64,000 nucleotides of DNA from NCBI GenBank assembly GCA_902772585.1, contig CACYBB010000004.1:62001-126000 (forward strand), in the 5' to 3' direction. Numbering within the stretch: position 1 is the stretch's first letter; each line of letters opens with the position of its first letter. A program made the translations under genes and the position numbers. The notes beneath the pieces are model-generated. The model was not told the DNA's origin. It saw only the letters and a program-made list of their open reading frames with translations, and ran no database searches. Of the stretch, positions 36,614 to 43,355 are shown piece by piece. This DNA is from an uncultured Bacteroidales bacterium (lineage in GTDB: Bacteria > Bacteroidota > Bacteroidia > Bacteroidales > Bacteroidaceae).

Positions 36614-37108
36614 ATGAAGAAACTATTCATCATGATGCTGATGCTGGCACCTATGGCCGCATTCGCACAGAAATTCGGACACGTCAACTCTCAGGAGGTC
36701 ATTCAGGCTATGCCAGAGTTTGCCAAGGCACGTACTGAAATTGAGGCACTTACCAAACAGTATGAAGCTGACCTGAAGAGCATGTACGAGGAACTGCAGA
36801 AGAAGGGTGAGGCCTACGAGAAGGAGCAGGCTACACTGCCCGCTAACATCAAGGAGCGCCGTGAGAAGGAGCTTGCAGAAATGCAGCAGAAGATTCAGCA
36901 GAGCTATCAGGACAACCAGCAGGCATTGGCTCAGGCTCAGCAGGAGAAGATGAACGCCATTACTACAAAGGTGCTTGAAGCCATCAAAGCCATCGGTCAG
37001 GCAGGTGGTTACGTCTATATCATGGATGTTACCGGTGGTATTCCTTACATCTCTACGACACTGTCTACCGACGTTACTGCAGAAGTTAAGAAGAAACTCG
37101 GCATCTAA
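36614..37108 (+). CDS. OmpH/Skp-family periplasmic chaperone, copy 2
   Basis: 164 residues. The frame is open from 36422, but ATG 36614 (MKKLFIMMLMLAPMAAFAQ) gives the signal peptide and does not overlap copy 1. The body is KFGHVNSQEVIQAMPEFAKA, then a Gln/Lys-rich coiled coil (QQKIQQSYQDNQQALAQAQQ) and a C-terminal YVYIMDVTGGIPYIS. Same presumed chaperone role as copy 1. It is separated from it by a 70-base spacer containing the octamer array. Confidence 0.9.
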   Translation: MKKLFIMMLMLAPMAAFAQKFGHVNSQEVIQAMPEFAKARTEIEALTKQYEADLKSMYEELQKKGEAYEKEQATLPANIKERREKELAEMQQKIQQSYQDNQQALAQAQQEKMNAITTKVLEAIKAIGQAGGYVYIMDVTGGIPYISTTLSTDVTAEVKKKLGI

Positions 37109-37114
37109 TAGGCT

Positions 37115-37621
37115 ATGAAGAAACTCATCCTTTTCTTCCTTCTGCTGGCATCAGTGCCTGCACTTGCCCAGAGCGAACTGAAGTTCGGTTATCTGAGCTA
37201 CAACGCTGTGCTGCAAGCCATGCCGGAATATACTGCCATGCAGAACGATCTGGCTCAACTGCGCGAGAAGTATGAGGCTGAGCAGAAGCGTGTAGAGAAC
37301 GACTTCAACAAGAAGTACGAGGAGTTCCTGGATGGTCAGAAGAGTTTTCCGAAGACCATCCTGCAGAAGCGCCAGAGTGAGTTGCAGGAGATGCTTGACA
37401 AGAGCGTCGCTTTCAAGAAAGAGAGTCAGCGCCTGCTGAAACAGGCAGAAGAGGATGCAATGGCACCCGTCATGGTTCGTCTGGCAGAGACACTCGACAC
37501 CATTGGTAAAGCACGTGACTATGCCTTCATCGTTAATATCGACGAGAAAGTGGCTCTCTGGCTGAATCCTTCACAGGGTGAGGACATCACCGCCACCGTT
37601 ATAGAACAGCTGAAGAAATAA
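37115..37621 (+). CDS. OmpH/Skp-family periplasmic chaperone, copy 3
   Basis: 168 residues. Signal peptide ends PALAQ; the mature start is SELKFGYLSYNAVLQAMPEY, clearly paralogous to copy 2. Coiled coil roughly 45-125. It starts six bases after copy 2 and its TAA overlaps the murI ATG by one base, so it is translated as part of the operon. Confidence 0.9.
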   Translation: MKKLILFFLLLASVPALAQSELKFGYLSYNAVLQAMPEYTAMQNDLAQLREKYEAEQKRVENDFNKKYEEFLDGQKSFPKTILQKRQSELQEMLDKSVAFKKESQRLLKQAEEDAMAPVMVRLAETLDTIGKARDYAFIVNIDEKVALWLNPSQGEDITATVIEQLKK

Positions 37622-38454
37622 TGCTTAGCAAAGCGCCAGGACCCATTGGCATCTTCGACAGCGGATATGGCGGTCTAACCATCCTGCATGGCATCCGTCA
37701 GTTGCTTCCTGAGTACGATTACTTATACTTAGGTGACAATGCCCGCACACCATACGGTACACGTTCGTTCGAAGTGGTCTATGAGTTCACGCGTCAGGCT
37801 GTGGAAAAGCTCTTTGAGATGGGGTGTCACCTCGTCATTCTGGGTTGTAACACCGCCTCAGCGAAAGCATTACGTTCGATACAACAAAATGACCTGCCCA
37901 AGCTCGACCCCAACCGTCGAGTCTTGGGCGTCATTCGTCCTACAGCAGAAGTCATCGGTTCCTTGACCCACAACCGCCACGTAGGCATCTTTGCCACTGA
38001 GGGAACCATCAAGAGTGAATCATACAATTTGGAGATTCACAAACTCTTTCCTGACATACAAGTCACTGGTGTTGCCTGTCCGTTCTGGGTACCCTTGGTG
38101 GAGTATAATGAGGCAGACTCCCCAGGTGCCGACTACTTCGTCAAGAAGCGCATTGACCAGATGCTGCGTCTTGACCCTCAGATAGACACCATCATCCTGG
38201 GTTGTACGCACTACCCGCTCCTACTGCCCAAAATTCATAAATTCATGCCTCGTGGCATCCGTATCATCGCCCAAGGAGAATATGTAGCGAGTTCGCTACA
38301 AAGCTATTTCTTGCGCCATCCTGATATGGAACAACGATGCACCAAGAACGGTCAGACCCGTTATCTGACCACCGAGAATCCAGAAAGGTTTAAGGAACAG
38401 GCCCAAATCTTCCTCCACGAAGACATCGAGGTGGAGAATGTAGTGCTTGCTTAA
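37621..38454 (+). CDS. murI: Glutamate racemase
   Basis: 277 residues. Converts L- to D-glutamate for peptidoglycan, in the cytosol. Motifs: IGIFDSGYGGLTI near the N terminus, first catalytic Cys in ILGCNTASA, second in ILGCTHYPLL. Length is normal. The start overlaps the stop of ompH copy 3 (TAATG). It is the last gene of the rightward envelope operon and convergent with the permease gene; only 17 bases separate the two stops. Confidence 0.96.
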   Translation: MLSKAPGPIGIFDSGYGGLTILHGIRQLLPEYDYLYLGDNARTPYGTRSFEVVYEFTRQAVEKLFEMGCHLVILGCNTASAKALRSIQQNDLPKLDPNRRVLGVIRPTAEVIGSLTHNRHVGIFATEGTIKSESYNLEIHKLFPDIQVTGVACPFWVPLVEYNEADSPGADYFVKKRIDQMLRLDPQIDTIILGCTHYPLLLPKIHKFMPRGIRIIAQGEYVASSLQSYFLRHPDMEQRCTKNGQTRYLTTENPERFKEQAQIFLHEDIEVENVVLA

Positions 38455-38471
38455 CGGTTAACGGTTATTGT
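38451..38471. repeat. Heptanucleotide array between convergent genes
   Basis: TTAACGG, TTAACGG, TTATTGT fill the gap from the murI stop codon to the permease stop codon. Confidence 0.6.
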
Positions 38472-39701
38472 TTATCGCAGCAGTCTGCGGGAAAAATAGC
38501 GTACGGGATACCATACGCTAAGGAATCCTACGGCAATGACCGTAAAGAAGACAAGAACCACATCCCAGGGGTGCACACTCACGGGATAAGCATCGATGAC
38601 AAAGGAGCCCTCGCTGTCACCCAAACGTACCAGTCCATATTGCTGCTGTAGCCAGCATAGGAGCAGTCCTAACAGGATGCCAATGACGGCACCCATCAAA
38701 GATATCATACGCCCCTCAAAGAGGAAAATACACGTAATCTGGTGGTCACTGGCACCCAGATTGCGCAAGGTGACAACATCGTTGCGCTTGTCAATGATAA
38801 GCATTGACAACGAGCCAATAATGTTAAAGCAGGCAATAACGAGGATGAACGTCAGGAAAATGTAAGCAATAAACTTTTCCACCTTCATAATGCGGAAGGT
38901 GTCGTCCTGCTGCTCATAGCGGTCTTGCACCAAGAAACGGCCGTCAGCCAACTGTATCATCTGTTCTTTCACCGCCTCAAAGTCACTACCAGGACGCAGG
39001 CGCAGTTCCAACGACGTCAAACGATTGGCTTGGTCAAAGATGTTACGTGCAAATGCCAGCGAGGTTAAGATATACTGTTTGTCATACTTCGACTGCTTGA
39101 TGCAGAAGATGACACCTGGTGAATAGAGGTCATCCTCGACGAAGCCATCGGTAGGATTGGCCATATTCAGCTGACCTTCACGACGAGGTGCATAGATTTT
39201 CAGTGGCTGCTGGTACGTATAACCCAGTCCCAACTGGTAGGCAATACCCAACCCAGGAATACCATAGTGCATATCAGCAGCATGCAACTCGAACTCGCCA
39301 TCACCTTCCAGCACCTCACGGATATGCGTCAGTGAGTCAAAGTTATCTTCCACGCCCTTGATCTTGACCATCATCTGGCGATTACCATAGACGGCCAATG
39401 CCTGGTCTTCCAAACACTCGGTAGCCACCTCCACCTGTGGCAACTGACGAATCTTCGTTAGAATAGGATCAGTAGCCAAGGCGGTCTTGCCCTTGATGGG
39501 GGTAACCTTCAACTGAGGATCCATCTGCGTAAAGAACGACGCCACCATATCGTGGAATCCGTTGAACACCGACAGCGTAACAACCAGCGCCATTGCAGCT
39601 ACAGCGACACCTACTACAGAGATGCCGCTGATGATGTTAATGGCGTTCGTTGACTTCTTTGAAAAGAGGTAGCGCCGTGCGATGTAGAACGGGAAATTCA
39701 C
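38472..39701 (-). CDS. LolC/LolE-type lipoprotein-releasing permease
   Basis: 409 residues. FtsX-superfamily permease: an N-terminal helix after FPFYIARRYLFSKKSTNAIN, a large periplasmic domain (about 45-265), then three membrane helices (YIFLTFILVIACFNIIGSLS; ISLMGAVIGILLGLLLCWL; VVLVFFTVIAVGFLSVW). The N-terminal RRYLFSKKS motif and IISGISVVGVAVA are typical of LolC/E. It would move lipoproteins from the inner membrane with LolD; no ATPase gene is adjacent. It overlaps rbfA by four bases and ends the FKBP-rbfA operon. Confidence 0.9.
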   Translation of the reverse strand: MNFPFYIARRYLFSKKSTNAINIISGISVVGVAVAAMALVVTLSVFNGFHDMVASFFTQMDPQLKVTPIKGKTALATDPILTKIRQLPQVEVATECLEDQALAVYGNRQMMVKIKGVEDNFDSLTHIREVLEGDGEFELHAADMHYGIPGLGIAYQLGLGYTYQQPLKIYAPRREGQLNMANPTDGFVEDDLYSPGVIFCIKQSKYDKQYILTSLAFARNIFDQANRLTSLELRLRPGSDFEAVKEQMIQLADGRFLVQDRYEQQDDTFRIMKVEKFIAYIFLTFILVIACFNIIGSLSMLIIDKRNDVVTLRNLGASDHQITCIFLFEGRMISLMGAVIGILLGLLLCWLQQQYGLVRLGDSEGSFVIDAYPVSVHPWDVVLVFFTVIAVGFLSVWYPVRYFSRRLLR

Positions 39702-40033
39702 TTCTTGAGCAACTCGTCAATACGTTCGATATAGTCCAGACTGTCATCAATGAAGAAGCGGAGTTCAGGGACGATACGCATCTGATGACGGATGCGTGTG
39801 CCTAACTCATAGCGTATCTGCTTCTCATTACGGGTAATGTTCTGCAGCAGTTCCTCACCACGCTCAGAAGGGAAGATGCTCAGATAGGCCGTACAGATGC
39901 TCAAATCAGGTGAAATCTTGGTACGTGTCACACTGACCATCACACCATGCATAGCACGCGTCTGCTCCTGAAAGATCATAGAGAGTTCTTTCTGGAGCAG
40001 GCGGGCTATCTTGTTTTGTCTTGTTTCTTGCAT
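39698..40033 (-). CDS. rbfA: Ribosome-binding factor A
   Basis: 111 residues, standard size. KH-fold protein needed for 30S maturation (16S 5' end processing) and cold adaptation. Recognised from QETRQNKIARLLQKELSMIF, VSVTRTKISPDLSICTAYLS and PELRFFIDDSLDYIERIDEL. It follows the FKBP gene by three bases and overlaps the permease start by four (ATGA), so it is translationally coupled. Confidence 0.95.
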   Translation of the reverse strand: MQETRQNKIARLLQKELSMIFQEQTRAMHGVMVSVTRTKISPDLSICTAYLSIFPSERGEELLQNITRNEKQIRYELGTRIRHQMRIVPELRFFIDDSLDYIERIDELLKK

Positions 40034-40036
40034 GTT

Positions 40037-40795
40037 TTATTTCTTTTCTTCTTTTTTCTGTTCCTCAATAGAAAGAACCTCTACGTCGAAGACCAGTGTG
40101 CTATAGGCAGGAATCTGTCCGGTAGCACGAGAACCATAGGCCAGCTCCTGCGGGATATACAGCTGCCACTTGGAACCGACAGGCATCATGCAGAGTGCCT
40201 CAGTCCAACCCTTAATCACCTGATTGGGTGCGAAGGTGGCAGGCTCACCGCCATGTTTCTCGGTAGAATCGAAGACGGTACCATCGGTAAGACGTCCCTC
40301 ATACAGCACCTTTACCTTGTCGTTAGCCTTGGCAATGGCACCATCACCCTGCTTCAGCACTTTGTACTGTAAGCCACTGGGCAGCACGATGACACCCTCC
40401 TTCTTGGCATTCTCCTCCAGGAAGTCCTTACCAGCCTTCTTTAGCTTTTCTTCCTTGGCCTTGCGAACAGCTGACACACGGTCACCCAGGAATTTCTCAG
40501 CAGGTTGGGGCTTGAATAGTGCAGTGTCACCACGCAGGGCATCAAACAAACCCTGATAGGCTATGTACAACTGCAGTGAGTCTGGAGTATCCTTGACCTC
40601 TTTACCCAAACCAGCGAGGAAACGGTCACGTACGATGTCAGCCAGCACATAGCCTGCCGTATAGCTCAATGAGTCACTACCCGTAACCAACTGGATGCTA
40701 GGCTTGGGAGCCTTTTTATTCTTCTTGCCTGCCTGAATAGTAGACAAAGAGGCACCCGCTACGAAAGCGAGTGCCACTATGATTAGTTTTTTCAT
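40037..40795 (-). CDS. FKBP-type peptidyl-prolyl isomerase, periplasmic, FkpA-like
   Basis: 252 residues with a signal peptide (GASLSTIQAG). N-terminal helical dimerisation region (about 35-135), then the FKBP domain with VLPSGLQYKVLKQGDG, VKVLYEGRLTDGTVFDSTEK, IKGWTEALCMMPVGSKWQLY and IPQELAYGSRATG. It catalyses proline isomerisation during folding of exported proteins. Its ATG overlaps the stop of the preceding FKBP gene by one base. Third of three tandem FKBP genes in transcription order; C-terminal EEQKKEEKK is unusually charged. Confidence 0.94.
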   Translation of the reverse strand: MKKLIIVALAFVAGASLSTIQAGKKNKKAPKPSIQLVTGSDSLSYTAGYVLADIVRDRFLAGLGKEVKDTPDSLQLYIAYQGLFDALRGDTALFKPQPAEKFLGDRVSAVRKAKEEKLKKAGKDFLEENAKKEGVIVLPSGLQYKVLKQGDGAIAKANDKVKVLYEGRLTDGTVFDSTEKHGGEPATFAPNQVIKGWTEALCMMPVGSKWQLYIPQELAYGSRATGQIPAYSTLVFDVEVLSIEEQKKEEKK

Positions 40796-41676
40796 TACTT
40801 CTTAGAATCTACTTCCAGCAGTTCAATCTTGAAGATAAGCATTGAGAAGGGCTTGATATCAGCACCCTGCTGACGCTCACCATAAGCCAGCTCCTGAGGA
40901 ATGTAAATCTCCCAGGTAGAACCAGCAGGCATGTGAGTCAGAGCGTCTGTCCAACCCTTGATAACCTGGTTAGCACGGAAGTCGGTAGCCTGACCACGCT
41001 TGTAGCTGCTGTCAAAGACCTTACCCTCCAGGGTACGACCCTCGTAGTTAACCTTCACGCGAGAGGTATCAGCAGGGATAGCACCCTTACCCTCAACCAA
41101 AACCTTGTACTGAACGCCGCTGGGCAGAGTAACAACACCCTCCTTCTTAGCATTCTCCTTCAGGAAGTCTTCACCAGCTTTCTTGTTGGGGCCGAACTCC
41201 TTCTCCAGTACCTTAGCCTTGATGCTGCGCATCATATTCTGAGCAACAACAGAAGCAGAGTCAACAGTCATCAAACCGTCCTTGCCAGTAGTACCGGCAA
41301 CGAAACCTGCCATGAAGTTCTTCAGAGAAATGGTCTTGGTAGAGTCGTCACCAAACAGCTCGTGGTTGATACCCTTAACCATCTGACCAGAAATCTGCTG
41401 ACCAATCTGGATACCAGCATAGTAAGCAGCCTTCTTCTTGTCGTCACCAGCATTAGCGCCTTCGTTCAGACCTTTGACGAACTCCTCGATGTAGGCAGTA
41501 TCAACGCCCAGACGACCTACGAGATAATCCTTCAGACCCTGAGTCTGAGCCATACCAATGGCATAGCTGACTGTGTCAATGTCACTCTTCAGGTTTGCCT
41601 TTGGAGTGCCGTTGCCGCATGAAGAAATCATAACGGCTGCAACTGCTGCAATAGCAGCAAAAGTAAACTTTTTCAT
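40795..41676 (-). CDS. FKBP-type peptidyl-prolyl isomerase, lipoprotein form
   Basis: 293 residues with a lipoprotein signal (AVMISSC). Long helical N-terminal domain with KSDIDTVSYAIGMAQTQG, then an FKBP domain (VTLPSGVQYKVLVEGKG, VKVNYEGRTLEGKVFDSSYK, IKGWTDALTHMPAGSTWEIY, IPQELAYGERQQG). Expected to act as a membrane-anchored chaperone and isomerase. Second of three tandem paralogues; the sequence is closest to the other two, suggesting duplication. Confidence 0.94.
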   Translation of the reverse strand: MKKFTFAAIAAVAAVMISSCGNGTPKANLKSDIDTVSYAIGMAQTQGLKDYLVGRLGVDTAYIEEFVKGLNEGANAGDDKKKAAYYAGIQIGQQISGQMVKGINHELFGDDSTKTISLKNFMAGFVAGTTGKDGLMTVDSASVVAQNMMRSIKAKVLEKEFGPNKKAGEDFLKENAKKEGVVTLPSGVQYKVLVEGKGAIPADTSRVKVNYEGRTLEGKVFDSSYKRGQATDFRANQVIKGWTDALTHMPAGSTWEIYIPQELAYGERQQGADIKPFSMLIFKIELLEVDSKK

Positions 41677-41697
41677 TGTTTGTGTTTAATATTTTTT

Positions 41698-41729
41698 GTT
41701 ATTACGTTACTTCGTTATTACGTTATTAC
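41698..41729. repeat. Octanucleotide array (period 8)
   Basis: GTTATTAC, GTTACTTC, GTTATTAC, GTTATTAC head to tail in the spacer between FKBP genes 1 and 2. Confidence 0.8.
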
Positions 41730-41735
41730 GACGTT

Positions 41736-42341
41736 TTACATGACATTGATGAGTTCCACGTCGAAGATGAGTGCAGCATAGGGAGGAATAGAGCCACCAG
41801 CACCACCCTCGCCATAAGCCAGACGATAGGGGATGAAGAAACGATACTTAGCACCCTCCTGCATCAACTGCAGACCCTCAGTCCAACCAGCGATAACCTG
41901 CTGCAAGCCGAAGACTGCGGGCTCACCACGCTGTACACTGCTATCGAAAACAGTACCATCGATAAGGAAGCCCTCATAGTGACACTTCACAGAGTCCTTG
42001 GCAGAAGGTTTCTTACCGTTACCTTCCTTCAACACCTGATACTGCAGACCGCTGGGGAGTACAACGACACCCTCTTTCTTGGCATTCTCTGCAAGATACT
42101 TCTCACCTGCCTCCTTGGCCAGCTTACCGGCTTCCTGACGCTGTTTGCTAATCTTAGCCTCCTGAGCGGCAAAGAACTCCTGTACAATCTGCTGAGCCTC
42201 ACTGCTCTTTATTTTCAGCTCCTGGCCACCAAGAACGTCCTTGACAGCCTGAGCAAAATCATCGATATTCAACTCCTGGCCACCCATATTTGCCAACTGG
42301 TGACCGATACCAATACCTAAAGCGTAACTTACTTTATCCAT
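41736..42341 (-). CDS. FKBP-type peptidyl-prolyl isomerase without signal peptide
   Basis: About 201 residues from ATG 42339-42341 (MDKVSYALGIGIGHQLANMG). The frame extends to 42395, but the minus-strand TACCTTTG element at 42376-42383 would lie inside that longer version. Helical N-terminal region with coiled-coil character (AAQEAKISKQRQEAGKLAKE) and a C-terminal FKBP domain (VLPSGLQYQVLKEGNG, VKCHYEGFLIDGTVFDSSVQ, YRLAYGEGGAGGSIPPYAAL). No signal peptide, so cytosolic by prediction, unlike its two paralogues. First gene of the leftward operon. Confidence 0.92.
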   Translation of the reverse strand: MDKVSYALGIGIGHQLANMGGQELNIDDFAQAVKDVLGGQELKIKSSEAQQIVQEFFAAQEAKISKQRQEAGKLAKEAGEKYLAENAKKEGVVVLPSGLQYQVLKEGNGKKPSAKDSVKCHYEGFLIDGTVFDSSVQRGEPAVFGLQQVIAGWTEGLQLMQEGAKYRFFIPYRLAYGEGGAGGSIPPYAALIFDVELINVM

Positions 42342-42375
42342 GTCTATATATACCTTATTATTATAAAATCGGCTG

Positions 42376-42383
42376 CAAAGGTA
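42376..42383 (-). promoter_or_regulatory. -7 element of the FKBP operon
   Basis: TACCTTTG on the minus strand; its -33 position falls inside the heptamer array at 42387-42420 and no TTG is found there. Confidence 0.55.
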
Positions 42384-42386
42384 CAA

Positions 42387-42420
42387 ATAATTCATAATTC
42401 ATAATTCATAATTCATAATT
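42387..42420. repeat. Heptanucleotide array between divergent promoters
   Basis: Nearly five copies of ATAATTC (42387-42414 perfect, then ATAATT). It lies between the -7 elements of the leftward FKBP operon and the rightward sirtuin gene and covers the -33 positions of both. Confidence 0.88.
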
Positions 42421-42426
42421 ATTTTC

Positions 42427-42434
42427 TATCTTTG
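42427..42434 (+). promoter_or_regulatory. -7 element of the sirtuin gene
   Basis: TATCTTTG, 30 bases upstream of ATG 42464; the -33 site would be within the heptamer array. Confidence 0.55.
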
Positions 42435-42463
42435 CATCATATTTAACAATATTTTTGCAGCTT

Positions 42464-43162
42464 ATGAAAAAGATTGTCGTATTAACAGGTGCAGGCATGT
42501 CTGTGGAGAGTGGACTGAAGACTTTCCGCGATGCCGACGGTTTGTGGGAAGAGTATCCCGTACAACAGGTTGCCACCCATGAGGGCTGGCTCAACGACCC
42601 GACCTTAGTAACCAACTTCTACAACATGCTTCGCAAGAAATGCTGGGGTGTCAAGCCCAATGAGGGGCACCAATTGGTAGCAGAGTTAGAGAAGAAGTAT
42701 GATGTCACTGTGGTCACTCAGAATGTGGACAACCTGCACGAACAGGCTGGCTCGTCGAAGGTTATTCATCTGCATGGCGAACTGATGAAGGTTTGTTCAA
42801 GCAACGACCCAGACGACCCTCGTTATCAGCAACTGCTGACGCCAGACAACTGCGAGGTCACTCCTGGCACAAAGGCTGGTGACGGTTCACTACTCCGTCC
42901 ATTCATTGTCTTCTTCGGTGAGGCAGTTCCCATGATTACTGTTGCTGCTGAGGAAGCGCAAACAGCCGACATCTTCATCATTATCGGCACCTCACTGGCT
43001 GTCTATCCCGCAGCTGGACTCATCCATTACGTCCGTCCCGGTGTTCCCGTCTACATTATCGACCCCAATCCCATCAGTGCAGGCAGTCGGAATATCACCC
43101 AGATTCAGAAGGGTGCCTCGGCTGGTATGCGTGAGTTGAGCGAACTGCTTATGAAGGATTAG
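42464..43162 (+). CDS. Sir2-family NAD-dependent protein deacylase (CobB-type)
   Basis: 232 residues; ATG 42464 preferred to TTG 42455 because it gives the usual short N terminus (MKKIVVLTGAGMSVESGLKT). NAD-binding motifs GAGMS, TFRDADGLW and TQNVDNLH are present, catalytic His in HLHGEL, and GTSLAVYPAAGL near the end. It removes acyl groups from lysines using NAD. The four zinc-binding Cys of many sirtuins are absent (only isolated Cys at VCSS and NCEV), which I believe is common in Bacteroidetes CobB-type proteins. The acyl-recognition Tyr is in FYNMLRKK; Arg is at i+4 instead of the i+3 spacing of E. coli CobB (Y92/R95). Confidence 0.92.
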   Translation: MKKIVVLTGAGMSVESGLKTFRDADGLWEEYPVQQVATHEGWLNDPTLVTNFYNMLRKKCWGVKPNEGHQLVAELEKKYDVTVVTQNVDNLHEQAGSSKVIHLHGELMKVCSSNDPDDPRYQQLLTPDNCEVTPGTKAGDGSLLRPFIVFFGEAVPMITVAAEEAQTADIFIIIGTSLAVYPAAGLIHYVRPGVPVYIIDPNPISAGSRNITQIQKGASAGMRELSELLMKD

Positions 43163-43170
43163 GCACACAG

Positions 43171-43208
43171 AAAAAAACAGGGAAGCAATCTTCACAGACA
43201 GCTTCCCT
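43171..43208 (-). terminator. Intrinsic terminator (leftward)
   Basis: AGGGAAGC (43179-43186) pairs with GCTTCCCT (43201-43208). On the minus strand the stem is followed by G and seven T residues (A run 43172-43178). Confidence 0.8.
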
Positions 43209-43253
43209 CCGAGGAAAATGATAAATATAGATTAAAATTACTAGTTGTGTGCA
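43171..43253 (-). ncRNA. Candidate small RNA in the 3' region of the S41 peptidase gene
   Basis: A leftward TACCTTTG (43257-43264), with TTTG at 43287-43290 (22-base spacing), lies about 45 bases before the terminator hairpin at 43171-43208. A transcript from this promoter would be about 80 bases and contains no ATG-initiated frame. It could also arise by processing from the S41 gene's 3' end. No known family recognised. Confidence 0.4.
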
Positions 43254-43256
43254 CCG

Positions 43257-43290
43257 CAAAGGTACAAACTTTTTTCTGACTTATGCAAAT
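43257..43290 (-). promoter_or_regulatory. Promoter for the candidate small RNA
   Basis: TTTG (43287-43290), 22 bases, TACCTTTG (43257-43264) on the minus strand, downstream of the S41 stop codon, with no gene between it and a terminator. Confidence 0.5.
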
Positions 43291-43355
43291 ATATACAGGA
43301 AAAAATTCTCGTTTTTAATTTATTTAACGATAAGCAGGCCGTTTTTATCGACGAA

